Of a DNA stretch of 64,000 bases, positions 33,954 through 44,055 are shown piece after piece. This DNA comes from Cladophialophora immunda (lineage: Eukaryota > Ascomycota > Eurotiomycetes > Chaetothyriales > Herpotrichiellaceae): assembly GCF_000835495.1 (NCBI RefSeq), contig NW_015622546.1, positions 2,358,883 through 2,422,882 of the forward strand, in the 5' to 3' direction. The translations under genes were made by a program, and so were the position numbers. Under the pieces are notes generated by a model. The model was given only the letters and a program-made list of their open reading frames with translations, was not told where the DNA came from and made no database searches. The first letter of the stretch is position 1, and each line of letters opens with the position of its first letter.

Positions 33954-35970
33954 TCACTGGCGCGCCTTGCTGCCAGGGTGTAACAGCTCCAGGGCATCGC
34001 GCATCACATTCGGAGTGAAGTTGTACTCGTTCAGGCCATCTGGAGTGGCTGTAGAGACGGTCAGCATTGGGCTGGTCACGCCGCATGCAGCCAGCTTCTG
34101 GGTGGAGGGACAACGACTTGAGAAAAACTGACGATATGTGAAGCGGCGAGAGGAGCGACTTACTCGGGATCGGATCCTCAACATATGGCCTAGCTGAATC
34201 GATGACTTTGTGGATCTCATCCTGTCCAACGCTCGACAAGATCTGGATGGCACTGACTCGGTCCAGACGCAAGCGTTGGAACATGTCCAGTCGGTCCTGC
34301 ACCGCATCTCGAGACATTAGATCGGAGAATAGCACGCCTAGAGCAGCTCCATCTTCCACGGCCATCGCACCTCCTTGAGCCTGGTCTAAAGGGATAAAGT
34401 CGCAAATCAGAAATTTTTTTTTTTTTTTTTTTTTCAGAGAATGCAGAGCATGGGACATAGGGCAGCCGATGTGCCCAAGAAGGAGGAGGAGGAGAAGGGG
34501 TTTGGCTTACGAGGAAGCATCGGATGCGCAGCGTCACCGATGAGGACAACATTGCCTTTTGTCAACGTCGGGATGGGCATTTTTCGCGTGCACAGGCGGA
34601 ACAATTTGAGGCCTTCCGCTTTTCTGTGACATTTCCCTGTCAGAGCTTTCTGCGCTGGCCGTGGATGGAGCGGTGGAGACTTTGGGCACTTACGAACACA
34701 CCGCTTGCAAGTCTGGGTGCAATCCGCGGCAGCTTTCCATGAACTTCTCCCTCGATGCCGGGATATTCCAAACTACAAAAGGTCCGAAGGTAAGTAGCCG
34801 CCCGTAAGAGTAGTCCATTAACGCCATGCATGTATTCACCTTCGTTTTCGAATCCGTCAATCTCGTCTGGAACAAAGAGCCCAAAATTCTGCAAGGCGCC
34901 CCTGCATCGAGTTGTCAGTCAGCTAAATGGTCTGTACGATGTCATGCTATATTCTCCGGGGATGGTCATACTGGCGACATGGATACCACACCAGCCTGGA
35001 GTGTTTCAGCCGTGCGATACTACCACAAAAACTCTCGTTTTGAAACAAGGGTTGTGTCTGTGGGTCTTCCAGGAGCCTGGCCGTCGGGATCAAGAATCGA
35101 TAGACTGCGGTCCCGGTAGGAGTGGCTCGCGAGAGGACATCGTCGCCTACCACCTTGGCTGTGAAGCTGCTCTGCATTGTGCAGGTGTGAGATAAGCCTC
35201 TATCCAGATGCCTCGTTTCAAAGTACGTTTAGAAAAGTCACTTACACGAACACCGTCTGCCACTATGATCAGATCCTTTTTCACGCGGTCACCACGTACC
35301 AAGGTTATTGTGCCGTCGAGGTCGATATCCGCGACTTCAGTTGCCAAATTGAGCTTGGCAACGGCTTTGGTATGGAGTCGTGGCTCGGTGGCAAGCTTGT
35401 TCAGCTGTTGGTGTAAGTCGACGCGGTGAAATAGATACCAAGGGGCGCCGTAAAGCTCCCTGGTGTCTGGTATATCGACGCGTCGCAAGACCTCAAGGCT
35501 GTGGGCGTCCAGCAAAGAAACCTAGGACGATATTAGATGGGTCAAGACTCGGAAACAGGGGTATATCACTCGTTGAAGCGGAGTTGCAAGTCCGGCTTGA
35601 AAATCAAATTCGTAGAAAGACAGAATTCTTGTTGCGTTCGGGCACATGTGTATGGCCGCTCCGATTTCGTTGGCGAACTTGGACCGTTCAAAGATCTGGA
35701 ACCCGTTGGATCATCCCGTTCTTTGTAATGGCTTTTAGAAGATCTTGCCTCTACATTGTGACCCGATTGCACCAGAGCAACCGCGGCCGTCAGTCCAGCT
35801 ACCCCGGCTCCGATAACACCAATGTTCAGAGTCTGATGCCCAGTTTTGGGCGCAAAGTGATTCGGAGGGAACGGTTTGTAGTATACGTCCTTGTCACGAC
35901 CATTTCGGAGTCGTCTCGAAGCCGTAACGCTGTCTGGCGAGGAAGGGAAGGCCTGCTCGGACCCGTTCAT
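33954..35970 (-). CDS. FAD-dependent aromatic-ring monooxygenase (salicylate hydroxylase-like)
   Basis: NAD(P)H/FAD enzyme expected to hydroxylate an aromatic ring. Nine exons: 35970-35749, 35695-35570, 35521-35246, 35171-34972, 34901-34840, 34772-34694, 34623-34511, 34385-34164, 34048-33954; 464 aa, all phases compatible. Motifs: GVIGAGVAGLTAAVAL (GxGxxG), KFANEIGAAIHMCPNA, DLIIVADGVRS (DG motif), TAVYRFLIPT, RLVWYPCR, NVVLIGDAAHPMLPHQAQGG (GD motif) and MAVEDGAALG. Intron 1 (35748-35696) uses a GC donor (AG|GCAAGA), giving NVE|IFERSKF. Intron 7 contains 21 consecutive T on the + strand (34414-34434). It is divergent from the MDR reductase with a 393-bp shared promoter. Substrate unknown. 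Confidence 0.9.
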
Positions 35971-36363
35971 CTTAAGAGGCCGGTTGATCGCAATGATTGT
36001 GTCTACACAGCACGGCCACAGAAAGTCATGCGAACTGTACCAGGACGCAGATATGCTATAGGGGCCACACAAAGTTCCAGTGGGCTACCCAATCTGCCGA
36101 CCCAGGCAAAGTCAGAGCCGACCGTGAGTTCGGGAGAAAATATGGTTTGTTGCATGTCATGCATCGGCTTCGGCCCCACGTGCGAGAACCTTGTGATGGT
36201 TGGACATGGGGGTGCCGCTCTCGAACACGACTTCCACAAGCTGGAGACGAGACAACCCAATCGACTGCCCATTGGAGAGTGTTAAAACTCATTGGTATGA
36301 CTGAAGACGAAAAATCTTGGTCACCCGCAAAAGTAACGCCACATTTTCGAGAGGGATTTCAGT
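35971..36363. promoter_or_regulatory. Divergent promoter, FAD monooxygenase / MDR reductase
   Basis: 393 bp between the two ATGs, with no coding signal. A shared bidirectional promoter is the simplest reading; no specific operator was recognised. Confidence 0.5.
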
Positions 36364-37440
36364 ATGCCGCACAAGATTGTCTTCCACGAATATGGGAATC
36401 CGGTAGATGTACTGAGACTTGAAGACATCCCAGAACCAGCAGCGCCCGGTCTTGGGGAGGTTCTCATCATGGTCACGAAAAGGCCCATCCACAACGGGGA
36501 TCTTCTTCTGGTCAAAGGAGGCCACGATCCAATCAAGCGAAAAATCCCTGCCGCCGGTGTCACCGCTGGCTGCGAGGGCGTCGGCGTCATACAAAAGATT
36601 GGTGCCGGGGTCGATGGTGCCCGAGGGCTGCACGTCGGGGATAGGGTGGCGTTCTTTGCTGTGGGCAGCTGGCAGGAGGAGATTGTGGTATCGGCTGACT
36701 TCGTGGCGCTGGTTCCCCCAGACTTGGAGGACGACATCGCCGCCCAGTTGTTCATCAACCCGATCGCGGCCATGATGCTCACGCGCCTCGTGGCACAGAT
36801 CGCGTCCAGTCCCCAGGCTGGCGTGCTCCGGATCGGCGCGGTTGAGGCAGTTGTGGAAGATCTGAATGGGATCAGCTTGGATGCGGGTGTCGTCCTGCTG
36901 TCGGTGGCGGGCTCGACGGTGGCCCGTCTAGCCGCCGCAGTCCTCAAAGCACAGGGCTTCACGCCCATCGGGCTAGTTCGTTCTTCGTCGTCGGCAGCTG
37001 CGCTACAAAAGGCAACCGGAATCGTGGTGATTGCCTACGACCGCGAACACTGGCAGGAAGACGTCCGCGAGGCTGCTGGAGGCCGGAAGATCTTTGTGGG
37101 CCTTGATGCCGTTGGTGGCCATATTGGCGAGGCTATGCTGGATCTCTTATCCCCAGCGGGCACCTTGATCAGCTACGGCTCGCTGACGGGCGAGCCACTT
37201 CCGGTCGATCACGTCCACTTGTGTATGACTGCCAAAAAGATCTGTGGTATCGGCATGGTCCACTGGACGCAGTTGTCCTACGAGACCAGGGCGGCCGATA
37301 TATCCTACCTCATCCAGATGGTGAGAGATCATCGCCAGTTTTTCCAGGTGGCCGGAGAGTTCCCTCTGTCGGCTGTGGCTGATGCCGTGCGCCTCTTTCG
37401 CGAGCCTGGACGACAGGGGACGGTCCTGCTCGGCAATTGA
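36364..37440 (+). CDS. MDR superfamily enoyl reductase / quinone oxidoreductase
   Basis: Single exon, 358 aa. NADPH-dependent reductase of the medium-chain dehydrogenase superfamily, closest in look to ETR/MECR-like enoyl-thioester reductases. N-terminal GroES-like part: KIVFHEYGNPVDVLRLEDIP and RPIHNGDLLLVKG, then AAGVTAGCEGVGVIQKIGAG and LHVGDRVAF. Rossmann part: VVLLSVAGSTVARLAAAVLK, IGLVRSSSSA, VGLDAVGGHIGEAMLDLLSP, GTLISYGSL. No structural-zinc Cys cluster and no catalytic Cys/His pair of zinc alcohol dehydrogenases, so hydride transfer to a C=C bond is favoured. Could reduce an unsaturated ring-cleavage intermediate (inference). Converges on the cupin gene 244 bp away. Confidence 0.85.
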   Translation: MPHKIVFHEYGNPVDVLRLEDIPEPAAPGLGEVLIMVTKRPIHNGDLLLVKGGHDPIKRKIPAAGVTAGCEGVGVIQKIGAGVDGARGLHVGDRVAFFAVGSWQEEIVVSADFVALVPPDLEDDIAAQLFINPIAAMMLTRLVAQIASSPQAGVLRIGAVEAVVEDLNGISLDAGVVLLSVAGSTVARLAAAVLKAQGFTPIGLVRSSSSAAALQKATGIVVIAYDREHWQEDVREAAGGRKIFVGLDAVGGHIGEAMLDLLSPAGTLISYGSLTGEPLPVDHVHLCMTAKKICGIGMVHWTQLSYETRAADISYLIQMVRDHRQFFQVAGEFPLSAVADAVRLFREPGRQGTVLLGN

Positions 37441-37684
37441 GACGAACGAGACCAATCTGGGAGGAAGGGAGTCGGGTGTCACTTCTCGTCACACAGCTTT
37501 ACGATAGACAGTGGGGATGCCATCTCGGCCGAATAGTGGGCACTTTGTAGACTCGACCAGGATCCAGCGATCAGACCTATCCAGCTTGATTTCTGTTCAC
37601 ATAAGCCTTGGTTTGTAAGATCTTCTATTTAGGTGCCATCTGCCATGCACACGCTGCTAGGAAACTGTTCAGGAGTAAGCATGC

Positions 37685-38266
37685 TCAGCTGCTGGGCTTG
37701 ACCCCCTCAATTTCGCCGTAGTCCTCAGCTAGAGTGGACGAGCCGATGGTCAGGGGTTCGGCCTCCTGGAGGATGAAAATCATTCTCGCCCATTTGTCCT
37801 TGCTCGCATTCACCCAGGCATGGTTTGTCTGTCGTTGAATGACTATATCTCCAGTCTTGAGATGTCTCTTTTCGCCCGAGTCAAGCAAGCACTCCACCTC
37901 TCCTGCAAGGACGATACCATAGTCCAGACTCATTGTCCTGTGCATAATGGCCGGCGGTCCGCCGGGGGCATAGTCGCATATCCGCAAGACGGTACCCCCT
38001 TTGATGATGAGCCCGGGCTTCGCCCCTTCCAGAAAGGTGCGATAGTTCTGAATGTCGCCTTCAGCACCGAGCTGCACGGGAAAGTTTGAGCTCGTGTATG
38101 CCAAGAAGAAATCCACGTCGGGTCTGATGGGTTGAGCGGGCACGGCGGCCGGAATCTCGTTCGAGAAAACCGACTTGCCATCCGGCCGGTGCGTCGTGAT
38201 GTATCTGAGAGGTGGCGGAAGCCCGCCGGTAATCTCAACGGCCGAGGCGACTTCTTTTGAAGTCAT
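37685..38266 (-). CDS. Cupin-domain protein
   Basis: Single exon, 193 aa, one cupin barrel of the small cupin_2 type. Residues ~95-165 carry the two motifs in reduced form: GPPAIMHRTMSLDYGIVLAGE and GDIVIQRQTNHAWVN, retaining a His in each but not the complete HxH/Glu set of a dioxygenase. N-terminal half: LRYITTHRPDGKSVFSNEIP. Similar small cupins occur in fungal biosynthetic and catabolic clusters, where roles range from isomerase or decarboxylase to binding protein. Start at ATG 38266; the open frame further upstream begins without ATG. Role in this cluster unknown. Confidence 0.82.
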   Translation of the reverse strand: MTSKEVASAVEITGGLPPPLRYITTHRPDGKSVFSNEIPAAVPAQPIRPDVDFFLAYTSSNFPVQLGAEGDIQNYRTFLEGAKPGLIIKGGTVLRICDYAPGGPPAIMHRTMSLDYGIVLAGEVECLLDSGEKRHLKTGDIVIQRQTNHAWVNASKDKWARMIFILQEAEPLTIGSSTLAEDYGEIEGVKPSS

Positions 38267-38627
38267 GTTTGCGCAAAAAGTAGCCTGGAGCGAATTTCGA
38301 TGTATCCTCACGGGCGGAAAAGGGATTGGAAAGAGCCGAGCTATATATGCTACACCAACAGTGGGGAAATTGTGAGTTTACGTGCCTTAGGGTATTTCTA
38401 TCTCCTGGGAGCCGAAACATATGGAGGCCATGGTCGTTCTCGGCCCGAAAACCCCCCCTTCCCTCTCTCCAGGGAGAAGGGGTGATGGATTACGCAAAAG
38501 CTTTGTTCGGCCTGAGAGCCAGGACCGCCAGGACCGCAAGGACCATCTGCTGGACCGAGTATTCCAGAGACTACACAGCGGGGCGCTCCCAATACTCTCA
38601 GTCGAATCGAGGATGGCCACAGACTTC

Positions 38628-39775
38628 CTAAATTGACTCGGACACTCTATTCACATCCCAATCACCCGCACAGAACTGCGTTTCGGCTTGATTTCTCTGT
38701 CGTTTCATTGTCAATTGCGAACGAGAAGCATGACCCGGCAGGAGGATTGAGGAGTAGCTTACCAGTTCCCACACCTCTGCTCCCAAGACTACCTGGTCGT
38801 CCCTGTCTTCCTCTTCGCCGACCACGCCGGCCACGAAACAAGTTGCCATGTAGTGATCGTCAGTCCCGTGCGCATCCCGGTAATTGGGATGCTTCATGAG
38901 ACGGACCACTCCCCGTTTCAGCGCTGGCCCACCACCATTCTTGCACAGAACATCCTCCAGGGCTTGCCTAAATTCCAGATGGGTTGCGTCAGGGGGAAGA
39001 TCCTGCGCAAAATTGTCTCTCCATTTCGCGTTGTACTTCCACTCCGTTCGGTAGAGATTGTGCACGCCGCCGCCGGATCCAATGAACAAGTACCCTTCCC
39101 TCCGCAGAGGCCGCAACACCCGCCCAATTTCCAGGTGGAAGTATGGCTCGAAGAAGGAATTGAGGGATATGATGGTGACTGGCGGCATGCCTCCCGGAAA
39201 CATGCGTATCAGCATCGGGAAGGTGTCGATCAACCAGTTGAACTCGGTGTCTGCCACGGCGTCGAACCCGGCATCCCGGAGCAGTTTCACACACCGGTGC
39301 GCTGTCTGCACATCTGGATTCGGCTTATGATGAATCCATTCAGACTTTTTGACCAGACCAATGGGTTCAGGTTTGGGATTTGGGTTGGCTGCCACATGCA
39401 CCTTGCGTCCGCGGACGTCCCAGTGCGCCCCCTAAGTAGTCATGGCATTGGCCATTGCTTCTAACAGCTTCATTCTGCAATTGCGCTCACCATCATGATA
39501 ATCCCTCTGACCGGGTACTCCAGCGCCTTGTCCCCGTGGTATCTCCAGTAGTCACGGACATGGGATTGCTCGCCTGTGAGCATGGTGGTTCCATGTGACA
39601 AAAGTAGGACGGGAGGAGGTCTGCGCGACTCAGGCATGATGCCAGTTGTTGGAGAGTTGTTTTGGGAAAGCGGCGCAGGATGACGGGGAAATCGATCGTG
39701 GAGAGGATCGAAAGGTACTAGGCTAGGAGTCCAAGTGTAGAGATCCGCCCTATATCTGCTCTCGGATGACAGCAT
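38628..39775 (-). CDS. Extradiol ring-cleavage dioxygenase, 4,5-DOPA dioxygenase (LigB/DODA) family
   Basis: Non-haem iron enzyme opening catechol-type rings next to the diol. CDS complement(join(38628..38696,38763..39431,39491..39775)), 340 aa. The introns join IIMM|GAHWDVRGRKV and AEVWEL|RNQAETQF. Motifs: PPPVLLLSHGTTMLTGEQS, GAHWDVRG (metal His), FPGGMPPVTIISLNSFFEP, EGYLFIGSGGGVHNLYR (His), RLMKHPNYRDAHGTDDHYM. These match DODA and class III LigB-like dioxygenases with the active-site His residues present. The N-terminal ~45 residues before MPESRRPPP are extra; an ATG at 39637 would remove them. With the FAD monooxygenase it forms a logical hydroxylate-then-cleave pair. Confidence 0.92.
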
Positions 39776-40071
39776 TTCCGGTTCGGGGAGCAGCCGAAGG
39801 GCTGAGTGGGATGCACCATGGCTGTAGCCAGCCCAACGAACTTGGACTCTGAACAAAATGGTTCACTACTGGACGGAGCCTTTGTTTGAGACGTACTCAA
39901 AACAAAACGTCTGTCAGGAAATGAGAGAGGTTCCTTGTCTATTCTGAAGAGGATCTGGGCATTCCTCGTCTATATAGGCCAGTTGACCTTAGTTCTGAGT
40001 TGGTCTGAGACTGGGGCTGGACTCCAACCTCCTACAGTTCAACAGTATGACACAGACCCAACGAAACCATT
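39776..40071. other. Intergenic, nothing recognised
   Basis: About 300 bp between the dioxygenase start and the 3' end of the small gene on the same strand. Presumed promoter of the dioxygenase. Confidence 0.4.
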
Positions 40072-40494
40072 CTACCATTCCCCAGCAATGCGACTTGTGA
40101 AAAAGTTGTTTTCAAATCCTAGTCTCCTCAAGATGCGTTCGGCCATCTAAGCTTGAGATCAGCACAGAGACTTCACACCCAGATCACCGGTACTTACTGC
40201 GAGATAGCCACATCCTTTAAAGAGCACCAGAATAAATACATCTGCGACCAAACTGTTCCCCGACAGCTCATGCCATTCGGGGTGATATCGAACCTGGCGG
40301 TAGTTGGGAATCCGACGATGGTCTGTCGGCCACCAGGCGGGATTGTTGGCACGTGTGTGATCGCTGGGAGATCCCGAAGTCACAGATGGTGAGGCATGGC
40401 TGGGTTCGATAAAGCTCGTCTCTCCCACTAGTCTCGCTGTCCTCGCGAGGATCTGCTCCGTTGTATTCGTGGTTGTCGTGGTACTCGCAGACAT
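40072..40494 (-). CDS. Putative small single-pass membrane protein
   Basis: Tentative gene, CDS complement(join(40072..40146,40198..40494)), 123 aa. The 51-bp intron has GTAAGT and TTAG ends and is in phase 0. The N-terminus is Thr-rich (MSASTTTTTNTTEQ). A Trp/His/Arg-containing stretch (NNPAWWPTDHRRIPNYRQV) precedes one hydrophobic segment (NSLVADVFILVLFKGCGYLA), then a basic tail ending RIAGEW. No family recognised. It is divergent from the ALDH-like gene (317 bp between ATGs). Support is the good splice sites, ATG and steady frame; a chance ORF cannot be excluded. Confidence 0.45.
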
Positions 40495-40811
40495 TTTGTG
40501 ACGGCGGTTACCCTTTTCCTATGGAAGAGACTACTTTCGATGAGTGAATGGCCGGGAAACGAGCATGCGATTACATGGTCGGCCCCGCCGTCACGAGCAG
40601 TATGCAACTGGGCTGCCGACAAGTGGAGTGGCTTCGGCCCGGTGAGTATGCAAGACTGATGCGCCATGGGTATGGCCAAGATTCTCGTCAGCCAGGCGAC
40701 ATCCCATACGTACAACAATTCTCGACGTGTCGTGTCCGCCTCCAGACAGCCGTCTGAGGTCCTTGACCGTCAAAAATAGGTCTCGCGACCCATCATTGTG
40801 AGCCTCTCACG

Positions 40812-42497
40812 ATGTCATCTAGAAGGTATGTGCTCTGGCCTAGGTTGGCCCAATGCGACAGTCCAGTGGATAAGTGGATGTTAGTGCCGAAACAGTCGAC
40901 CTTGTCCTCAGCACTATTCAAGATGGGCGTACACGAGATTTGAGATATAGACAGAGGCAATTGCGTTCATTGCACGCATGGATCACCGGTCATGTGGCCG
41001 ACATCGAAACCGGCGTGCAGAAAACCGACCATCTATCTCGACCCGAAACTCGACTTCTCACGATCCTCAGTTTGAGCAGATTACGGGAAGTTTATGATGC
41101 GCTGGACCTAAAGACAGAGCTCGCCGACGAATATCGCATCAAAAATGGTCAAGACCACGCCGGTCGACAAGTGCCCGAGGAATTGACATATGTGGTTCCG
41201 GAGCGACGCCTTCTCTTCTACAATATCATGAGCATTTTATACGTCTGTATAGCCGCTGGTTCAAGCGTTATTGTCGAGGTATGCGGCATTGCGCATCCAT
41301 TTGTGCCAGGGAATCTTGCTTACAGTGTTAGCTGCCTGGAGACCTGGGGGACGCCGGAAACCTTGTGCAGAGTGTCTTTCGCGAAGCACTCGACAAGACC
41401 GCTTTCGTCACTCTCCACCATCGGGGCCCCGCTGATCTTCTCTCGTGCTGCCTGGTCGTTGACCAGACTGGGCTTGTATCGACTGCAGGGGTGGGAAGGC
41501 TCATCGGTAGTGAAATTGGGGCCGCCACTGTGGCAATCGTAGATCGGACAGCCGATCTCGACTTCGCTGCACAGGAGATTGTCAAGTCGAGAGTCGCCTT
41601 TGCGGGCAAGGGAGCCTACGCCCCAGGATATATCCTCGTCAATGAGTTTTCGGAGACCAGATTTCTAGACCTGGTCTGCAAATATGCTGACGAGGTGTCT
41701 ACGCCGTCTCTCAACGGCACAGACTCCACTCCGATCAACCGCCCAAGCGACGCAGAGAAGGAGAAGGGCCAACAAGAGGGCAAGGTTGTCTTCGAATCCC
41801 CTGCTTTCCGCCTCATCAAGCTCTCTGACCGGTATGCCTGTCTTTAGGTCAATGTTCATGTGCACCGATGCTGACTCTGCTTCTTTAGCTCGAGCTTGTG
41901 GGATTCTCGCCCGGCGAGATCAATTGCGTTTCTGGCAAGTAGCAGCCACGAAGATGCTATCGACGCCGTCAACGCCGGCGGTCAAAAGGCTTTACTTGCG
42001 TTATACGTCTTTGCAGATCCGTCGGCAGCCAAGTATTTGACCCAGTTCGTCCGGACTCGAGTCAGCTTTGTCAACTACATTCCAACACAGATACTAGGTG
42101 AGTGGGTCGTGGATCCCCTTGCCCAATGGAGTAGCTCTGCGCATGTCTAACGAGTATACATACAGCTTGGCCAGCCGCGCCGGCAGGATATCCAGTCTCC
42201 CCAGACTTCCTCTACACCCGTGCTATGATTGAATCTGCGAGTCCGCAGTACCTTCGTCCGAAAGAAGCAGATTTGGGTCTGGAAGAAATGAAGCAGGAGA
42301 CCTCTACAGTCTGGGAAGCACGGTATTCGTCCGCTCTGGAGCCGCTCAAGCCTACGGGACAGCCCAGAGAAGGAAGTGCGAATTTCTTTTCGCAGAGCTT
42401 GGTGGTTGGCGTCATCTTCTACTTCGTACCACTCCTCTTGGTAGCGGCCGGTGGCTCAGTGGTCATAATCAATCGGCTCTGGAGATGGCGGCCGTGA
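40812..42497 (+). CDS. Membrane-anchored aldehyde-dehydrogenase-like protein lacking the catalytic Cys
   Basis: CDS join(40812..40825,40885..41278,41332..41831,41889..42097,42166..42497), 482 aa; five exons, the first only 14 bp (MSSR|S). Organisation follows class 3 fatty-aldehyde dehydrogenases, including a C-terminal anchor (SLVVGVIFYFVPLLLVAAGG). Recognisable blocks: RQLRSLHAWITGHVADIE, GSSVIVELPGD, GAATVAIVDRTADLDFAAQEI, AIDAVNAGGQKALLALYVF, RVSFVNYIPTQIL. The active-site block expected as N-x-G-Q-x-C-x-A-P-D-Y reads FAGKGAYAPGYILV (about residues 225-240): Cys is Ala and Gln is Lys. The ELGGK block is also altered (SEIGAA). A loss of dehydrogenase activity is likely; a scaffold or esterase-like role is possible. 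Confidence 0.82.
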
Positions 42498-43024
42498 AGT
42501 TTACTGTTGGGAGATTGCGTTTTGCTTCATGCATTGGATTACAGTGGTCACGTTTTATGTTGTGCTAAGTCCTCGTCAACATTGATGCTATCATCCAGCA
42601 CGTTCAACTATCCATTTTTACGAATGCTTTCCCCCCAATCTCTTATTTCACTAGGCACATGCTGAAACGGAATGATCAGCCAAGGCGGTCGGTTTTTGGT
42701 AGGGATGTCTTGTGCCACGGAAAATCCAACCGTACACATGGATCCAAAACATGAACTGCGGTGACATGCACTTGGACTTTGTGCCCGTGTGGCCAGTGCC
42801 TCTCACTCGAAGATGCAGCTCGACAGTCCTGCACATCCGACCCCCTGTCCCTGCATGGTATCGGGTGTGCGGGCAGTCTGTGGCGAACGCCGACGACGAG
42901 TGGATATGCCTCAGGATCATCAGAGTCAGACCCTCTTGTCGTGTCTGAGATGGGCCATGACTGTACAAGATGTTTTCACAGGACGCCTACGCCTGATAAT
43001 TGGATTTTGCACAGAGCTTTACGA
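42498..43024. other. Intergenic, nothing recognised
   Basis: About 530 bp between two + strand cluster genes. The frame of the downstream enzyme is open far upstream of its ATG, but the translation is compositionally odd and lacks the N-terminal Rossmann pattern, so it is treated as non-coding. Confidence 0.5.
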
Positions 43025-44002
43025 ATGGCGAACATACTCGTGTTGGGCACTGGCTGCGTGGGTTCAGTGTACGCTTGCATTCTTGCCACGGCATCTCCGA
43101 CTCGAATCACCTGTGTATGCAGGTCCAACTATGCCGCTATCAAGGCCAACGGCTTGAAGGTGTCATCGTCAGTCCTGGGAGACCTATATTCCAAACCCAG
43201 AGTCGTCCAAAGAGTGGTCGAAGCCGTCGCCGCGCACCCGAACGAGCCGTTTGACTATGTGGTTGTCTGCACCAAGGCGACCGCCTCTGTCACCGCGACG
43301 GTGATCGAGCAGATGAGGCCGGCTCTCACGCCCCAACGGACCGCGATCGTTCTCATCCAGAACGGCCTCGGAGTCGAAGAGGCGTTTCACAAGGCATTTC
43401 CGGAGACGACAGTTATTTCCGGTGTCGCCTACGTACCAACGACACAGATTTCTCCAGGGGTGTTCGTGCACTCGGAGGTCGAGGTCCTTCACCTCGGCCT
43501 ATACCCGTCCGCTCCCGCCTCAGCCCAGCTGAAGACATTCGCTGAGCTCATCCGCCGCGGACAAGCCACGGCCCGGGTCCACGACGACATCCAGACCGAA
43601 AGATGGGCCAAGATAGTGGCCAACGGCACGGTGAACCCCATCTGTGCCTTGTCCCGGTGCCGCGATCGCGAGCTCGTCGAAATCCCAGGATCGGGACTTG
43701 CGCTGTTCCAGGGCGTCATGCAGGAGATTGCGTGCGTTGCGGCGAGGGCAGGCTACGGGCACGTTGTGACACCTGCGCTGGTCCAGGCCCAACTGGGAAG
43801 AACGCTGTCGCGGACGTCGCCGGGCGTCCAGCCGAGCATGATGGCAGACGCTCTGGAGGGCAGGCCTATGGAAGTCCAGGCCGTTGTGGGCGAGGTTGTC
43901 CGCATAGCTGAAGAGAAAAGCGTCGACATTCCCCGCCTGGCTACGCTGCACGTGCTTTTGACTGGACTGGACAAGGCGCTACAGAGAGGGAAGGATGTGT
44001 GA
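43025..44002 (+). CDS. 2-dehydropantoate 2-reductase (ApbA/PanE) family oxidoreductase
   Basis: Single exon, 325 aa. NADPH-dependent reductase of a 2-oxo acid, of the ketopantoate reductase fold. N-terminal Rossmann: ILVLGTGCVGSVYACIL (GxGxxG at the very N-terminus, supporting the ATG at 43025). Then DYVVVCTKATASVTATVIEQ, IVLIQNGLGVEEAF, and the C-terminal helical domain with QTERWAKIVANGTVNPICAL carrying the family Lys and Asn. QPSMMADALEGRPMEVQAVVG matches the C-terminal substrate-binding block. Length is typical. In a degradation cluster it may act on another branched 2-oxo acid rather than ketopantoate (inference). The stop lies 53 bp from that of the convergent enolase-family gene. Confidence 0.88.
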   Translation: MANILVLGTGCVGSVYACILATASPTRITCVCRSNYAAIKANGLKVSSSVLGDLYSKPRVVQRVVEAVAAHPNEPFDYVVVCTKATASVTATVIEQMRPALTPQRTAIVLIQNGLGVEEAFHKAFPETTVISGVAYVPTTQISPGVFVHSEVEVLHLGLYPSAPASAQLKTFAELIRRGQATARVHDDIQTERWAKIVANGTVNPICALSRCRDRELVEIPGSGLALFQGVMQEIACVAARAGYGHVVTPALVQAQLGRTLSRTSPGVQPSMMADALEGRPMEVQAVVGEVVRIAEEKSVDIPRLATLHVLLTGLDKALQRGKDV

Positions 44003-44055
44003 GATTGCTTTTTTTTGGTGTGTATTGAAGCGAGAGTATCTAGAATTGTATATAG

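Noticed and set aside
42761..43024. Extension of the ketopantoate-reductase-like protein by 88 residues
   Set aside because: The Rossmann GxGxxG should be at the N-terminus; the extension is Cys/His/Pro-rich and featureless.
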